Shown here one piece after another: positions 35,401-47,471 of a stretch of 64,000 bases of DNA (its first letter is position 1; the number at the start of each line of letters is the position of its first letter). The notes beneath the pieces were generated by a model that had not been told where the DNA came from, did no database searches, and saw only the letters and a program-made list of their open reading frames with translations. Source of the DNA: Brachypodium distachyon (taxonomy: Eukaryota; Streptophyta; Magnoliopsida; Poales; Poaceae); NCBI RefSeq assembly GCF_000005505.3, contig NC_016133.3:48449237-48513236 (forward strand). Reading direction: 5' to 3'. Position numbers and translations under genes: made by a program.

Positions 35401-35915
35401 AGCGGCCCAACTGACCGCTGCTACCGTCGAAGGTCGCAGAGGAATTTTGCAGATGTTAACGTGAAAACAGAGATACCAGATTGAGTTATAATCTGTTGCG
35501 CTTCGATAAATTATTTCCTTTTTCAGTTGTTTTTATTACAGATACACTTTCTTGACAGGAGTATTGGAAATAGGAATGGCAATTGAAACAATCGATTTGA
35601 TTTCCCGATGCAGCTCAAATAATTGGCGAGGGGCATCATTTGATATTCTACTACCAGAGCCCCAGATACTTTATAGGACGATATATTGGAAGTAAATGGG
35701 CAGCTACGGATTTCGGTGAGGTGAACTTCCAAATCAATATTTCAAACTTTTTACTTCAATGGCATAATTTGTTTGTGCAGCTAGTCTTCCTAGATGTGCC
35801 TTCATGTATATAAGCTTTATGATTTAATACAGCTATGGATTGCAGTTAACTAGTACTCCGGCGCCGCTTTGAACTAGCTCGAATTCAAAACTGTGCCAGT
35901 CTTTATGAAAAGAGT

Positions 35916-36012
35916 ACTCGCTTCGATTCATAAAAAATGTCGCCCATTTTATACTATGTTGGTACAAATTTTATGCCGAGTGCACGACACTTTTTAGGAT
36001 CAGAGGAAACAC
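35916..36012. mobile_element. Degenerate Stowaway MITE
   Basis: CGCTTCGATTCATAAAAAATG on the left is inverted relative to CACTTTTTAGGATCAGAGGAA on the right. TA flanks the left end only. Confidence 0.55.
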
Positions 36013-36277
36013 TGCTTATCACATACGGAGTACTTCTTTCTAAGTTCATGTTTTTTCCTCAAGTTTCTCCCGATTAGATACATCTAAATAAATAAATAAA
36101 AATCCTCAAAATAAATCAAAATACCACGCCATTAATCAGGTAAAACCGTGCAACCAAAGGATCTTTGTAATTGTATCTAAACAGTATCCAACGATTCATA
36201 TGTCCTTTTTATATTCTGATGGTCCAAACTAATATTTCTCAGTACTCGTAGACATGGATTTGATGCAATTGAGAGAT

Positions 36278-36504
36278 CTTCATATAACTAACCATACCTA
36301 AAGTTCGTCTGGCCGCCAATGCTCTGGTGGACCCTAATCACGAACAGATCAGGTATGTACATTTAACAATAACTATGTACTGATCTCATACAATCTTCAT
36401 AACTATACCTAAAGTTCATCTGGCCGCCAACGCTCCGGTGGACCATAATCATGAACAGATCATATATGTACATTTAACAATAACCATGTACTGATCTCAT
36501 ACCG
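36278..36504. repeat. ~115-bp tandem duplication
   Basis: Two copies of a unit with CCTAAAGTTC(G/A)TCTGGCCGCC, GAACAGATCA and GTACTGATCTCATAC, at 36278 and 36394. Confidence 0.85.
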
Positions 36505-36925
36505 CATATACAAACTATCAGCTAGCTTGAGATATAAACTTTAATTCTATGTACAAATTGAACATCAAACTTTCAGTAAAAAAATGAATAAATATAGTCC
36601 CCCACATGTGGTCATTGATATGATGTTTTTGCAAATGACATTAATGATCGTTAGTACACAAGTATGACTTAATTTTGCCCTGCCAAGATGTTATTCTCTT
36701 TTATGATAACATGTAATGTGCCTATATAATCGTACCATTTCCAATCACATGACATGATTATCTATGAAAACACAAAGTATTTTCAGATACTTTCAAAGCA
36801 TTAAGGATGTAAGATGTTGCCTGCACATGCACGGCCCAGCAGTGTGGTAGTTCCTAGCAGAGAAAAATAGTTATATTGGCTGAATGGAACTAATTGGACA
36901 ATAAATATGCTACGAAAAGTACATA

Positions 36926-37043
36926 CTTCCTCCATCCGACAAAGGATGTCTCAACTTTGGCTAAATTTGAATGCATCTATACACTAAGTCATATACATCC
37001 AAATTTTGACAAACTTGAGACATCTTTTGTTGGACGGAGGGAG
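36926..37043. mobile_element. Stowaway MITE (GACAAAGGATG family)
   Basis: CTTCCTCCATCCGACAAAGG at the left pairs with CTTTTGTTGGACGGAGGGAG at the right. TA on both sides. Confidence 0.88.
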
Positions 37044-37053
37044 TATTTTGATT

Positions 37054-37897
37054 GAGGTATATTTTAGAGGCAAATTGATGTGGTTGCTATACCAATTAAT
37101 GGCTAACCAAATGAAAATGGCCGACATCTTATCGCACACTAATATCAAATCTAGGTACTATAACATACTCCCTCCGTCCACAAATAAGTGTACTTCTAGG
37201 TTTGTCTTAAGTCAAACTTTTCTACGTTTGACCAACATTGTTGAAAAGAGTAGCAACATATATGACATCAAATCGGTATATTATGAAACTACATTTCAAA
37301 ACGGATCTAATGATACTAATTTAGTGTCATAAATGTTGATACGCTTTCCAAAAAAGTTGGTCAAAGTTTATCTTTGACTTAGGAGAAACCTAGATGTACA
37401 CTTGTTTGTGGACGGATGGAGTATGGTTCAATGTGGTAATAAGTCCAGACCAAGACAAAGAGCTAAGGGCTACAAAAATAAACCACAAGTATACACTAGC
37501 AGGCTAGCACCCATACTAGCTAAATACCATGTATTGTTAGGAATAAATAAATTGACTACCCCAACATGGCTCGCTACTGTTGTCGCGCTTCTATGTCATG
37601 TCTTGACAAGGAGGTATATTTTAGAGGCAAATTGATGTGGCTGCTATACCAACTAATGGCTAACCAAATGAAAACGGACTACACCTTATCGCCTACTAAT
37701 CTCAAATCTAGGTATAACATATGGTTGTGGTAATAAAAGCTTTCTTTTTAGAGTCCAGACAAAGACAAAGAGCTAAGGGCTACAAAAATAATAGCAGGCT
37801 TGCACCAATACTAGCTAAATACCATGTGTTGTTACGAATAAATAAATTGACCACCCTACCGGCTCGCTACTGTTGCCACGCTTCTGTGTCATGTCTT
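37054..37897. repeat. ~300-bp tandem duplication, first copy split by a MITE
   Basis: Copy 1 (37054-37610) and copy 2 (37611-37897) share GAGGTATATTTTAGAGGCAA, CCAAATGAAAA, GACAAAGAGCTAAGGGCTAC and GAATAAATAAATTGAC. Copy 1 contains a 254-bp MITE that copy 2 lacks. No coding sequence is recognised. Confidence 0.88.
37168..37421. mobile_element. 254-bp Stowaway MITE with preserved empty site
   Basis: CTCCCTCCGTCCACAAATAA at the left pairs with TTGTTTGTGGACGGATGGAG at the right, with TA duplicated on both sides. Further inverted arms (GTCAAACTTTTC..TTGACCAAC versus AAGTTGGTCAAAGTTTATC) let the whole element fold as a hairpin. The tandem sister copy reads AACATATGGTTG across the site. Confidence 0.93.
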
Positions 37898-38765
37898 TCA
37901 AAGTTCTACATTTCTTTGAGATGGTTCCACGTGTAAAAAGTAAAATAACAAAACACAGTGGACAGACCGCCACCACTGATTGGAATCTTTATAGGAGTGA
38001 AAAGTATACACCCCATCTCATCTAAATAAATATTATTGACAAAAATAAAGCTTTTCCAACTTTCAATCAAAGCTGGTCTGATAACAAGCATTATGGATTT
38101 AAACATGCAAGGCTTGTGGTTGGTTACATACTAACATCACATGTCACTGTTATCCAATAGAGTTTCAATGTCCTCTACTTCTATGAAGAACTGAATAATA
38201 GGAGAAAAAAGAGAAAGGCACCATACTCACATGCTATAACAGATACTTGGCCCCTTTGCTGTCAAGACTCATGTTGTCTTGACTCTTGAACATGATCAGG
38301 AAAAGTTACTGCTGTATTTTGAGCAACCTGAAACATTAGCTCAAAGATATCTTGTAGAAAATACCACGAAAAAACAGAATTGCAACTAAGCATTTAAGCT
38401 CAACTAATCCACAAATAGAGACATTTGTTCCTAGTTTTCATACTACCAGACAGATTTACGATTTAGTACTGATTAAACACTTGCTACTGGTAGATACAAT
38501 TGAATAGCAGCATCAGAATTGAGAATGTAAGAAGTAAAACGGCAAACACCTTATTTAGCTGTATTGAACTCCCAAAACATAAACAACAGGTGTCCTCTCA
38601 GTAAAATATGCATCATATCTAGAAAACATTCTATTGAGATTCAACACCTATGCTGATATTCACATTTCTTTATATGAGAAAACCAAACAACATAAGTAGC
38701 ATACACAACAGTACCATGCAAAGAGAAGGAACTATTGACACTTAACTAGGCCATAATCTGCAGAT
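37898..38765. other. Intergenic, downstream of the RING gene
   Basis: AT-rich. The right part is probably RING-gene 3' UTR. No gene or transposon recognised. Confidence 0.35.
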
Positions 38766-40290
38766 CTAGTAGCGTGGCCCCATACTACAAGAACGGGACA
38801 GGCGCATCTGCACTAAATTCTCTATCTCTCGTCCAGCTTCTCCACCTAAGGGCGTTGACTTGTACTGATTCCTGCACCCAGGGCAACGTGCATCCGCCTC
38901 AAGAATCCTCTTGTGGCAGAATAGACAGAGATGAAATCCACAGGGGCACGGGAGGAAACTAGAATCCGTTGGATCAAGGTCCTCATAGCATATAGGGCAG
39001 GACATCTGGAATGAGATGATACTCTTCTGTGCGGCCCCTATCCCCATTCCAACCCAGCAGTTGCCCATGCTAGATGGGAAGCTGACCTGCTTAGAGAGAC
39101 TGGGCAAAGTATGTGGGCGGAAAACATCATCTGGGCTCCAAGCTCTTGTCTGGCTCTTGATTGATTCTGGCCTTGTTGATGCACGAGCAGGCTCCGGGGA
39201 AACCACAGGTGCAGCTGGTGGTGCCTCTGGACCTAAATCCTGGTGATTGTTGTTGTTATCAAATGATAGGGCATCCGCAACTGCCTCCCAATCATCTAGA
39301 ACATCCTCCTCCTCCTCCTTCTCCTTAGTGCCACCACCAGTTCCCTCATCTTCCGCGTCACTCACACTCCGAGAGCTGGACCATGCACTGCTACCACTGC
39401 TGAGGCTATGGATGCCACCACTTCCAGAGCAATGCTTCTGCTGCATGCAACGACCAGTGGAGTTGTAGAAAACAGGGCTGTGCATCGGGGAGTCAGCATC
39501 ACTACTACCAGCCTCCTGGTTAGCAACATCAGCTTCCTCCTTGTTCTGCTCTGGCTCCTCTGTCCGGGTCTGTGTCTCTGCGCGCCGGCGAGGAAGGGGA
39601 GGGTGTGGAGAGGCAAGGATCGGTGACCCAGAGTTGGCCCCTGCTGCTGCTGGGGAAGACACGGCCTTCACCTCCTTCGCATCCTTCACTAGACAAAATC
39701 CAAACAGCAGATTGATCAGATTCCGAGTGAATGGTCAACACATGATTGGATTTTCCCACCCCAGTTCCCAAACACAATGAAACACATGAAAGGGGGCGAT
39801 AAGATCATACATGCTGAATCAATCACAAATAAAGATTGCAGGTTTTCACACGACAAGACAAAATTGGTAAAAAAACATCGCCTAACTAATCCGTAAGCAG
39901 AAACCATCAAGGGCAGCACAGTAAAACAAATTCGGAATCAACTTCAAACCAAGATCCCAACTATTCCAGCCAGATCATCTGAATCGAACAATAATTGTTG
40001 AACGGAGATAAGAGAATCAAATACAGGGAAGAGTGCGAGATCAGACCTTGCGACAGCCACTGCTCCCGGCGCACGTCGAGCTTGCTCTGCTTCAGCTTCG
40101 CCGACCGGTTCCCCTGCGGATAACACCACCCGGACCAACGGATCAGCACGCCACACCACACAATCGGAAACACCCTAATCCAGATCGAATCACAGGTATC
40201 GGCCCCCCTTACCCGCTTCTTCTTCGGGTCGCGCGCCACTGCCGCGTAGGCTGGGGAGGACGCATCGCTGGCCATGGCGTCGTGTCCCAT
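38766..40290 (-). CDS. RING-finger protein, putative E3 ubiquitin ligase (CNOT4-like RING), three exons
   Basis: Exons 40290-40213, 40113-40047 and 39688-38766 (GT-AG) encode 355 residues. The C-terminal part carries a RING of the C4C4 style: CPICYEDLDPTDSSFLPCPC, then CLFCHKRI and CPGCR, about residues 277-325, resembling the RING of CCR4-NOT subunit 4. The centre (about 50-260) is Ser-, Glu- and Pro-rich and probably disordered. It contains DDWEAVADAL, a motif common in plant members, and SPMHSPVFYN. Exon 2 encodes a basic stretch (GNRSAKLKQSKLDVRREQWLSQ region). RING proteins of this kind recruit E2 enzymes; the substrate is unknown. Start set at MGHDAMASD (40290); ATG at 40275 is an alternative. 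The frame is open further upstream but lacks an ATG. Confidence 0.85.
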
Positions 40291-41284
40291 CTCTCTGATG
40301 CTCGATTCGCTGGTGCAGCACACCACCTTGCTCGCCGGAGACTCGCACAACCTCGCCGGTGACGCGGCGCCAAGAGAAGAAGTAAACCCTAGATGAGGCG
40401 ACGGAAGCGACGGAGCGGAAACGGGTGCGGATAATATCGACGCGGAAGAAAATGAGTTAATGAAGCAAAGGGAAATGTTTTCTGGTGTTTTAACGACAGC
40501 CGGAGGACGAAGGAAGGGAAACGAGATTACGAAACTGCCCTCCGGATTGGGGAGAGAGGTAGTTGGAATATCGGGGTTAGTTTGGGAAGATGAGAGCAGA
40601 TCTGGGCCGTCGAGCTTATACGATCGGTGCCGTTCATGCAGCCGTGAGCGGCGCCGCGTTTACAACGCACTACACCACCACACGGGGCAGCAAAGATACG
40701 TTTGTTTTTGTCCAAGAAAAATTATGTCACGGTGGCAAGGGAGAGACAGTGTGGTTCTAACGAAAAAGAGAGAAGACCATGCCAGCCCGAAATGACTCCG
40801 GGCTGTGGTGGATCCAAAAACAAGATTTATGTGGGTGCAATACCTTCAAATTATCTAAAACTCATATAAGTGTTTCTGCAAACACTGATAGGTATAAGGG
40901 TGTTTTTAATATTTTTTGTGGGTTCATCTGACCTCTTTTACTTACAAGTTGATCCGTCACTGATTTCAGGTGAAACACTCAATTTAAAAATTAGAGGTAA
41001 TCGTACCCGTAGCCCAACAACATGAGAAAAGAGAGCATTTTAGTCCAACAAGTTGATAAGTAAGCAGAGGCTGCCGACGAGGGACCTCGCCCGCTCAATC
41101 TTGTTGCGTCTGCAAGCCATGGTGTGCCATCGTCAGTGTCCCACCCTTCCGGAGCCTCCACGGCAAGGCCAGCCACATCGTCTTCGGCTCCGCCGGATAA
41201 GAGACCCACCTCTACGTCTTTATCCTTGTTTGTTGATACTCCATTTTGTTTAGAGATGATACTTCATACATCTAAATTGGAGTA
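40291..41284. other. Upstream region of the RING gene
   Basis: The first ~150 bases are GC-rich leader/promoter. About 41060-41210 holds a short GC-rich piece (CGCCGGATAAGAGACCC) that may be a gene fragment, but it shows no recognisable domain. Nothing else seen. Confidence 0.35.
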
Positions 41285-41408
41285 CTTCCTCCATCCAACA
41301 AAGGATGTCTTAATTTTGACTAAATTTGAACGCATCTATACACTAAGTCATGTCTAGATACATCCATATTTTGACAAATCTGAAACATATTTTGTTGGAC
41401 AGAGAGAG
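41285..41408. mobile_element. Stowaway MITE
   Basis: CTTCCTCCATCCAACAAAGG pairs with TTTTGTTGGACAGAGAGAG. TA on both sides. Same family as 36926-37043. Confidence 0.87.
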
Positions 41409-41662
41409 TATTAAAGAGTAGTAACTAATCTGAGCCCTTAGATTAAAAAGAATGAATGGTCCAAATTAATTTTGGGGTGCCGTAGAAGAGCTCGTATCAG
41501 TCAAGTACTCCTAACAAGAAATATGAGTGTTTCAGTGTTTGCAATTGCATAAATAAATGTATTTAATACCACCGTACGGGTATGGAAGAAAATGAAGAAG
41601 TGTTGTATCTATCATATATGTACTGACAGGATATGGAAGGAAACAAAATGATGAGTATAAGA

Positions 41663-41945
41663 TGTCATAATTATGAGTGCTAAATCAACATTCCTTGAGG
41701 AGGACATGTCATAGTTGTGAATGCTAAATCAACATTCCTTGAGGAGGAAATGTCATAATTGTGAGGGCATGGATTTCAAACTTCCTGCCCTCGTTTATTG
41801 CATGCATGGACGGTTCAAACTTCCATCTTGTGCATTTATTTAGTTATTCCGTGCATGGATGGTTCAAACATCCTTCCCACATTTATTTAGCCTTTCCGTG
41901 CATATGGTATTCAAACTTCCTTCCCGCGTTTATTTGGCCATTCAA
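41663..41945. repeat. Minisatellites: two ~50-bp units, then four ~52-bp units
   Basis: GTGCTAAATCAACATTCCTTG-like units occur at about 41677 and 41721. From 41766, GGxTTCAAACTTCCTxCC..GTTTATT(T)..GCATGGA-like units occur about four times. Confidence 0.75.
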
Positions 41946-42222
41946 GTCTTTCTTAGACAGCACGTTACATGTAAAGAAATGACGTGAAAGATCTAAAACT
42001 GTATGACATAAACCCTACATCGTCAAAATTCAAGAAACACAACAAATCATAAACAAGAGAAGAAAGATGATTCATATGTACGACAAAACAAGATAAGACA
42101 TGGATGCCGTCTATTTATCCAAATCCTTTGATCCAACCAGTGACATCAACTTATTCATAAACTTTTCAAGACATCAAACAACATAAACATGGATTATTAG
42201 AACTCCTTCGTTCCTCTGTGGA

Positions 42223-42549
42223 TCAACCATTAACGGTGGCTCTGGCTCCACCATCCTCGACATCGATCCCTTCGTCCCTCCTCACGGGATAGACGACATC
42301 AGTGGTGCCCTCGCCAATGGATATGCCACAACATTTCTCCATGAGAGATCTCATACCATCTCCAGCGCCAGCGAAGCATGAGCAGCAGTTGACGCACGTT
42401 CTGCGTGCGATGGCCATGGATGCGACCGTGATGAACACAATGAAGGTGAGTACCATGAACAGCGGCCCGGAAGAATCGTCCGGAGTCGATCCAACACCAG
42501 AGCCTGGCGGTGGCACCAACAATGTTGGTGGTGGTGATAAGACTGACAT
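42223..42549 (-). CDS. Small single-pass membrane protein, unknown function
   Basis: A 108-residue single-exon frame with an ATG start (MSVLSPPPTLLVPPPG). The N-terminal third is Pro/Ser/Gly-rich, followed by one predicted transmembrane segment (about 31-48, LFMVLTFIVFITVASMAIA), a basic edge (RRTCVNCCSCF) with clustered cysteines that could be acylated, and an acidic tail (DEGIDVEDGG). I do not recognise the family. Support comes from the coherent membrane layout and GC-rich exon-like composition in an AT-rich setting. A short peptide-like gene of this sort is common in grasses, but a chance frame cannot be excluded. Confidence 0.5.
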   Translation of the reverse strand: MSVLSPPPTLLVPPPGSGVGSTPDDSSGPLFMVLTFIVFITVASMAIARRTCVNCCSCFAGAGDGMRSLMEKCCGISIGEGTTDVVYPVRRDEGIDVEDGGARATVNG

Positions 42550-42613
42550 CTCTCTACTAGGTAAGAATTCTGCCTTGTGAATTTTGAGTGAGCTGCCTTC
42601 CAGGCTAGATACT

Positions 42614-42829
42614 TAGGGCCAATTTTTTTCGACTTACTAGACCAGCTTCTCCGAGAAGCTGTCCTCCCCTAGTTTCCTGAAGAAGCCGCCACCTAAATTT
42701 GATTAGGCTACAAAATTAGTTTGGTCTAAACTACTTTAGATGCCAAGCTAAATCAGAAATGCGGCTGCTCCAGGAAGTTAGACGAGGGCAGCTTCTGGGA
42801 GAAGCTGGTCCTAAAGCCTTAGAGCCTTA
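42614..42829. mobile_element. MITE with GGGCC..CAGCTTCTCC ends
   Basis: GACCAGCTTCTCCGAGAAGC at the left is inverted relative to GCTTCTGGGAGAAGCTGGTC at the right, and outer bases also pair (AGGGCC with GGCTCT). About 215 bp. It resembles Tourist/hAT-type MITEs; the flanking duplication is not clear. Confidence 0.65.
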
Positions 42830-43190
42830 AAAAGAAACCATCGGGGGCAAAAGAGTGAGGAGAAAATTAATAACTTTTTATCAGTAGCATATATATTTTT
42901 GCTACCAAATAGTAGTCACACTTTGCGTGTAACCATCAATATGGTTTTGTCTGGGTGCATTTTCAGTGTGAAGTTTTTCGGAAAAGGAGGCAGAAGAGCT
43001 TGGACGTGGAAACAGATATTGTTGGTGTACGAATGCTTTATTGCTTGCAGTACATACATCCAAGTAAAACCAAGTGCCTGCATGCCTTGGTGGCAGCAAA
43101 CCCAAGAGTTATCTTCCAACTTCTGTTGTTTTGATTCAACAACTTTATGGCAGAGAAAGGATTTACGTTACTGTTGGATGGATCATGCCT

Positions 43191-43505
43191 TCTCTCATCA
43201 GTTTCGGGAGAGTTTTGGGCCAGGTCGTCAGGCCCCAGGAGTGAAAGGGAATTCGGCTTCGGCCAGGAGGCTTTCGCATGATTTATTTATTTTCGTTTAT
43301 GTACCTCGGTCTAACAAAATATGTTTCAACTTTAACTTAAATTTGACTTCTCTCATCAGTTTTGGGAGAGTTTTGGGCCAGGTCGTCAGGCCCCAGGAGG
43401 GAAAGGGAATTCGACTTGGGCCAGGAGGCTTTCGCATGATTTTTTTTTTCCGTTTATGTAACTTGGTCTAACAAAGGATGTTTCAACTTTAACTAAATTT
43501 GAATG
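43191..43505. repeat. 158-bp tandem duplication ending inside a MITE
   Basis: Units start TCTCTCATCAGTTT at 43191 and 43349 and share GGGAGAGTTTTGGGCCAGG, GTCAGGCCCCAGGAG, CCAGGAGGCTTTCGCATGAT and the first ~45 bases of a Stowaway element. Only the second unit runs on into the rest of that element. Confidence 0.9.
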
Positions 43506-43675
43506 CATCATCTATACACTGAGTCATGTCTAAATTCATCAAAATTTTGACAAACTTGAAACATCTTTTGTTGGACGGTTGACTCAAATTTGCCTAAAAC
43601 GGATGTATCTGTGCATGCCTAAAAAGTGTCTAGATACATGTAATAGAAAGTCATTTAATATGAAACGGAGTGATG
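43461..43675. mobile_element. Two adjoining Stowaway MITEs
   Basis: 43461-43578 is the ACAAAGGATG family, ending TTTTGTTGGACGG. It runs directly into a piece of the other family (GACTCAAATTTGCC .. GTCTAGATACATGTAAT) ending GAAACGGAGTGA. Confidence 0.7.
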
Positions 43676-43961
43676 ATAATTTTGATCCACTGGATTGGGC
43701 GGGTCCCGGGCCTTCGCCCTTCTTGTCCTGGCCCAGGGCCGGCCCCAGACTCACCTGAACTCAAACAAATTCCTTAGCACCCAAAGTCCTGAACACTTCG
43801 GCTAGCAGACAGAATAACCGAAGCAACAGATCGCCGGGCAAACATGGGGTGATAAAAATGTCATGCGGTACCAACAACCAGAGGTATATACAAGATATAC
43901 GTATATACAAACCGCTCATTTATGCATATTAATTCTACGACTTTCACTCTCTAGCTAGTCT

Positions 43962-46900
43962 CTACACATCCATCCCTTCAACGTTCTCCTTGACCACGAT
44001 CATGTCGTCCATCTCCTTTCCGCTGCTGCCGCTGTCCTCCCCTGCAGGCGCCACCACGGCCGACGTGCTAGGCTTGTACTCGTGGCCCCTAGCGATCACC
44101 AGGAACACGACGAAGTTGACCACCCCGAGCAATGCCAGCATCCAGTAGAAGAGATCAAGCCTGCCGGCGTCCAGGTCGTTGGGCAACCAAGCGCCCCTCG
44201 TGACGGCGTCCACGACGAAGACGAGGAAGCTGCTGAGGAAGAAGCCCATGGAGAGCGTGACGAGGAACAGGCCCGTGCTCATGGACTTCATTCGCTCGGG
44301 CGCCTCCCGGATGAAGAACTCCAGCTGCCCAACGTACGCGAACGCCTCGCCCGCGCCCACCAGGAAGAACTGCGGCACCAGCCAGAACGCGCTGACTGGT
44401 GGAGAGGCGTGGTCTTTCACGGCGGCGTGGCGGCGCATCTTCTCGACGAGCGCGGCGACGGCCATGGCGGCGGTGGAGAGCGCGAGGCCCGTGCCGACCC
44501 GCTGGAGCGAGGTGAGCCCCTGCGGGCGGCGCGTGAGGCGGCGGGCGAGCGGCACCAGGAGACGCTCGTTGAGGGAGGTGAAGAGGAGGATGGAGAGGAA
44601 GAGGAAAACGGAGAGGGAGCCGGCCGGGACGACGAATGAGCCCAGGCGCCGGTCCATGCGGGTCGCCTGCTCCACGGAGAAGGTGGTCATCTGGGAGTAG
44701 ACAGTCCAGAAGAGGATGCAGGTGGACCAGACGGGCAGCAGCTTCACCACCATCTTCACCTCCTCCACTTGCGTCACCGTCGCCGTCGACGTCGTCGTCT
44801 GCTCCGGCTGCTGCTTGCTTGGAGGTGGCGCGCCCAGCTGGTCGGCCTCGTCCACCACCGCCGCTTTGTCAAGGCACCTGCATTGTTCAGTGCGTATATG
44901 GTCAAAATAAGTCCACCAATTTCTCACGCACAACGATGCCACAAAATAAAGACAGATATAAGTGTTCATTTTTCTTGAACCAGTTTAGTGTACAGAGATT
45001 GGATGAACATCATACAGAGCGAAGAAGCACTAATCGAGGGCCCGGGCCGGGTCACTGTCTATATGTTTACGTGTTGGCAAGTGGAATTAGTGATTGATTA
45101 TGATTCCAGTTCCAGGGTGTGACTGGCACGAAGCTCTGTTCGTTCAGGAAATCATACATGCAAAGCTGTAGTCACGCATATTTTCGGAAAGAAAAGAAAA
45201 AAACTTCTGATTTCATCTGCCCTAGGCCAGGAGGCCAGGACATACATAGCCAAGCCGCCCTCTGAAGTCTGAAGACTCGAGCTGCCGGAATTTAATTCGC
45301 ACCAACCCGACATCCGTAAATGTGGCCTCGCTTGATGCCAATTTCGGATACACCCATGAGATGTTTGCTACCTTTGAGATTTGGCAGCTCGGGAGTCCCG
45401 TCGCGCCCATCACCTCACCGCGCGCGGGCTTTATTTCCTTCTCCGGCATGATTTGCTTAATCTTGCGTGTTGTTACGATTGCACAACGAAAGGAACCGGG
45501 CACTGGCAGCTCTTTTTAGTTGTCGCTTCTCTCATACGTCAATCTCAGCCTCGGCCCCCGACATGACACGGCCACAAGCACGTGGCGCGCTCGTGCTAGC
45601 AATAGACTTGTGCTGAACTCGTTCTCAAATAGACCCAGCTGTCCGTGCTAACCATGGGAAATTTATGTGGCTAAGACCGATGCGAGCAATATCCTATTTC
45701 ATGTTTTTGAAGGCAACAATATATATCTTCCAAAGAAAATGATGACCGAAACAACGATAGTATCGATCAGCAGCCACATGCAGATGATCCTTTTTTTTTT
45801 CGAGGACATTATGATCCTACTCGAACAGCAGTACTGGTACTGGCTATAGTAGCATATCTTCGCAGCATATCTTCGGCCTCCGGCACTTCGAGAAAATGGC
45901 CTGTCCAGTACGTATTATCATTGTCCTTGTGTGTACCGCGCGCTAAGATTTGTACTACACATATATATTGTGATGCGTCACCACAACCAGAAGATTATTT
46001 TAACCTTCCAGCTATTTTCTGGACAGCACCACGTACAATTCTCACTGCATCACCGCAAATTATTTACTCAGTTGTCTCTCTAAATTCGAGATTTATTGTA
46101 CTGTCCCTCATGCGGATGCATCATGCATCACAGGTTCAGCGCCGCATCGTCGAAGAGATTCAGATGCGACGACTAAACGGGGGATCACTTATCGTCACAG
46201 GTTCAGAGGCTTGCGTCGTGCGTCAAGACAAGCCAGCCAACTCACGCCTCGTTGCAATTAAACGGGGGATCAGTTACTACTACTACTCCAGTTGCTATGA
46301 CATACCTGAGCCTGTCAGTGTAGGCCACCTTGGCGGTGTGGAACCCGTTGAGGTCGCCGGCGTCGGCGGGGAGCGGGAGCTTGCGCTTCTTCCAGGCCGC
46401 CCACAGCACCCAGCCGATCACCGTGAGCGGGCTCCCCTGGGGCCGCCGGTACCGGTACTTGGCGGTGCCCGCGAGGAGCACGGCGACGCCGAGCGCCATG
46501 GCGGCGGCGGACACGCCGTAGCCCACGCCGCGGCCAACGTTGTCCTGCACGTACACCAGCACGGTGACGGCGAAGAGGGAGCCCAGGCTGATGCAGAAGT
46601 AGAAGCGGTTGAAGAAGAACACCATGGCCCGCTCCTCCCTCGGGTCACGCCCGTCGAACTGGTCGGAACCGAACCCGGACACGTTCGCCTTCAGCCCCCC
46701 GGCCCCCGCCGCGGTCGTGTACAGGGCCGCGTAGAGCAGCGCCAGCTGCCCGCTGCTCGCGGGGACGCACTCCTGCTGCGTGCTCTGCCGCGGGTCCCCG
46801 CACGGCGGCGGGCGCATGCCCGGCACCGTCGTGTCCACCGTCAGCAAGCTCACGCCCTGCAGTTTCAGACTTTCCGTATCAATTTACATGTTCAAGAACC

Positions 46901-47353
46901 ATTCATCGGTTGCAGAAGGGAACGCTGTTATTACCAAGGCGGCGATGGTGGCGGAGATGGCGATGGTGAGGTAGCGGCCGAGCTTGGCGTCGGCGAGGAA
47001 GCCGCCGACGATGGCGAGGAGGTTGAGGGTGCCCATGAAGTTGGTGACGATGTTGGCGGACTTGGCGTTGGAGAGGTGCAGCTCGCCCACCAGGTACGTC
47101 ACCAGGTTCATGGAGATGCCCATCACGCACACCCGCTCCGCCAGCTCCGTCCCCAGGATCAGCCCGGCCCCCAGCCACCCGCCGGTCTTGGACTTGTCCA
47201 CCGGGTTGCCGCGGAAGTCCACGGCGTCGTCGCCGTTGTCGATATGGCCGCCGGCAGATACCTGCATATTTATTTTTGCGTATACAACAGATTAGCAAAG
47301 TGAGCGACCGCCCGATTGTGTCTGTCCATGCACCGGCACTATGCACTTACCAT
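43962..47353 (-). CDS. NPF: NRT1/PTR family (NPF) proton-coupled transporter, four exons
   Basis: Exons 47353-47351 (only the ATG), 47261-46935, 46856-46306 and 44877-43962 give 598 residues, usual for the family. NPF proteins are 12-helix major-facilitator transporters of the plasma membrane or tonoplast that use the proton gradient to move nitrate, peptides, hormones or other solutes. Seen here: the ELAER (ExxER) motif in helix 1 (LGAGLILGTELAERVCV), GGFLADAKLGRYLTI, the NVSGFGSDQFD signature, FFFNRFYFCISLGS, a long central cytosolic loop (DKAAVVDEADQLG to VEEVKMVVKLLP), then WTVYSQMTTFSVEQAT and FFLVGAGEAFAYVGQLEFF in the second half. In my recollection it is closest to the NPF6 clade, but substrate cannot be read from sequence. 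A TATA box lies at 47465-47471. Intron 3 is 1.4 kb. Confidence 0.9.
44878..46305 (-). other. Intron 3 of the NPF gene
   Basis: Between the GTATGTC donor (46305) and GCAG acceptor (44878). Largely AT-rich, with no recognised element. A short GC-rich part near 45300-45500 gives chance open frames. Confidence 0.5.
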
Positions 47354-47464
47354 TGTTGGTGCTGCTCGAAGCTGCTTCTCGTGTAAGAATGAGAACTGAG
47401 AGGGAGGAACGTTTGTCTGTTATGACTTATGAGCAAGGCTAGCTGAGAGGACGAGGGGAGAGTG

Positions 47465-47471
47465 CTTTATA
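47465..47471 (-). promoter_or_regulatory. TATA box of the NPF gene
   Basis: On the minus strand CCCTATAAAGCACTC lies about 115 bp before the ATG and is followed by pyrimidine-rich leader. A good match to the plant TATA consensus. Confidence 0.7.

Noticed and set aside
41663..41945. Regular short repeats that might be taken for a CRISPR array
   Set aside because: Units are adjacent minisatellites without unique spacers, in a plant genome.
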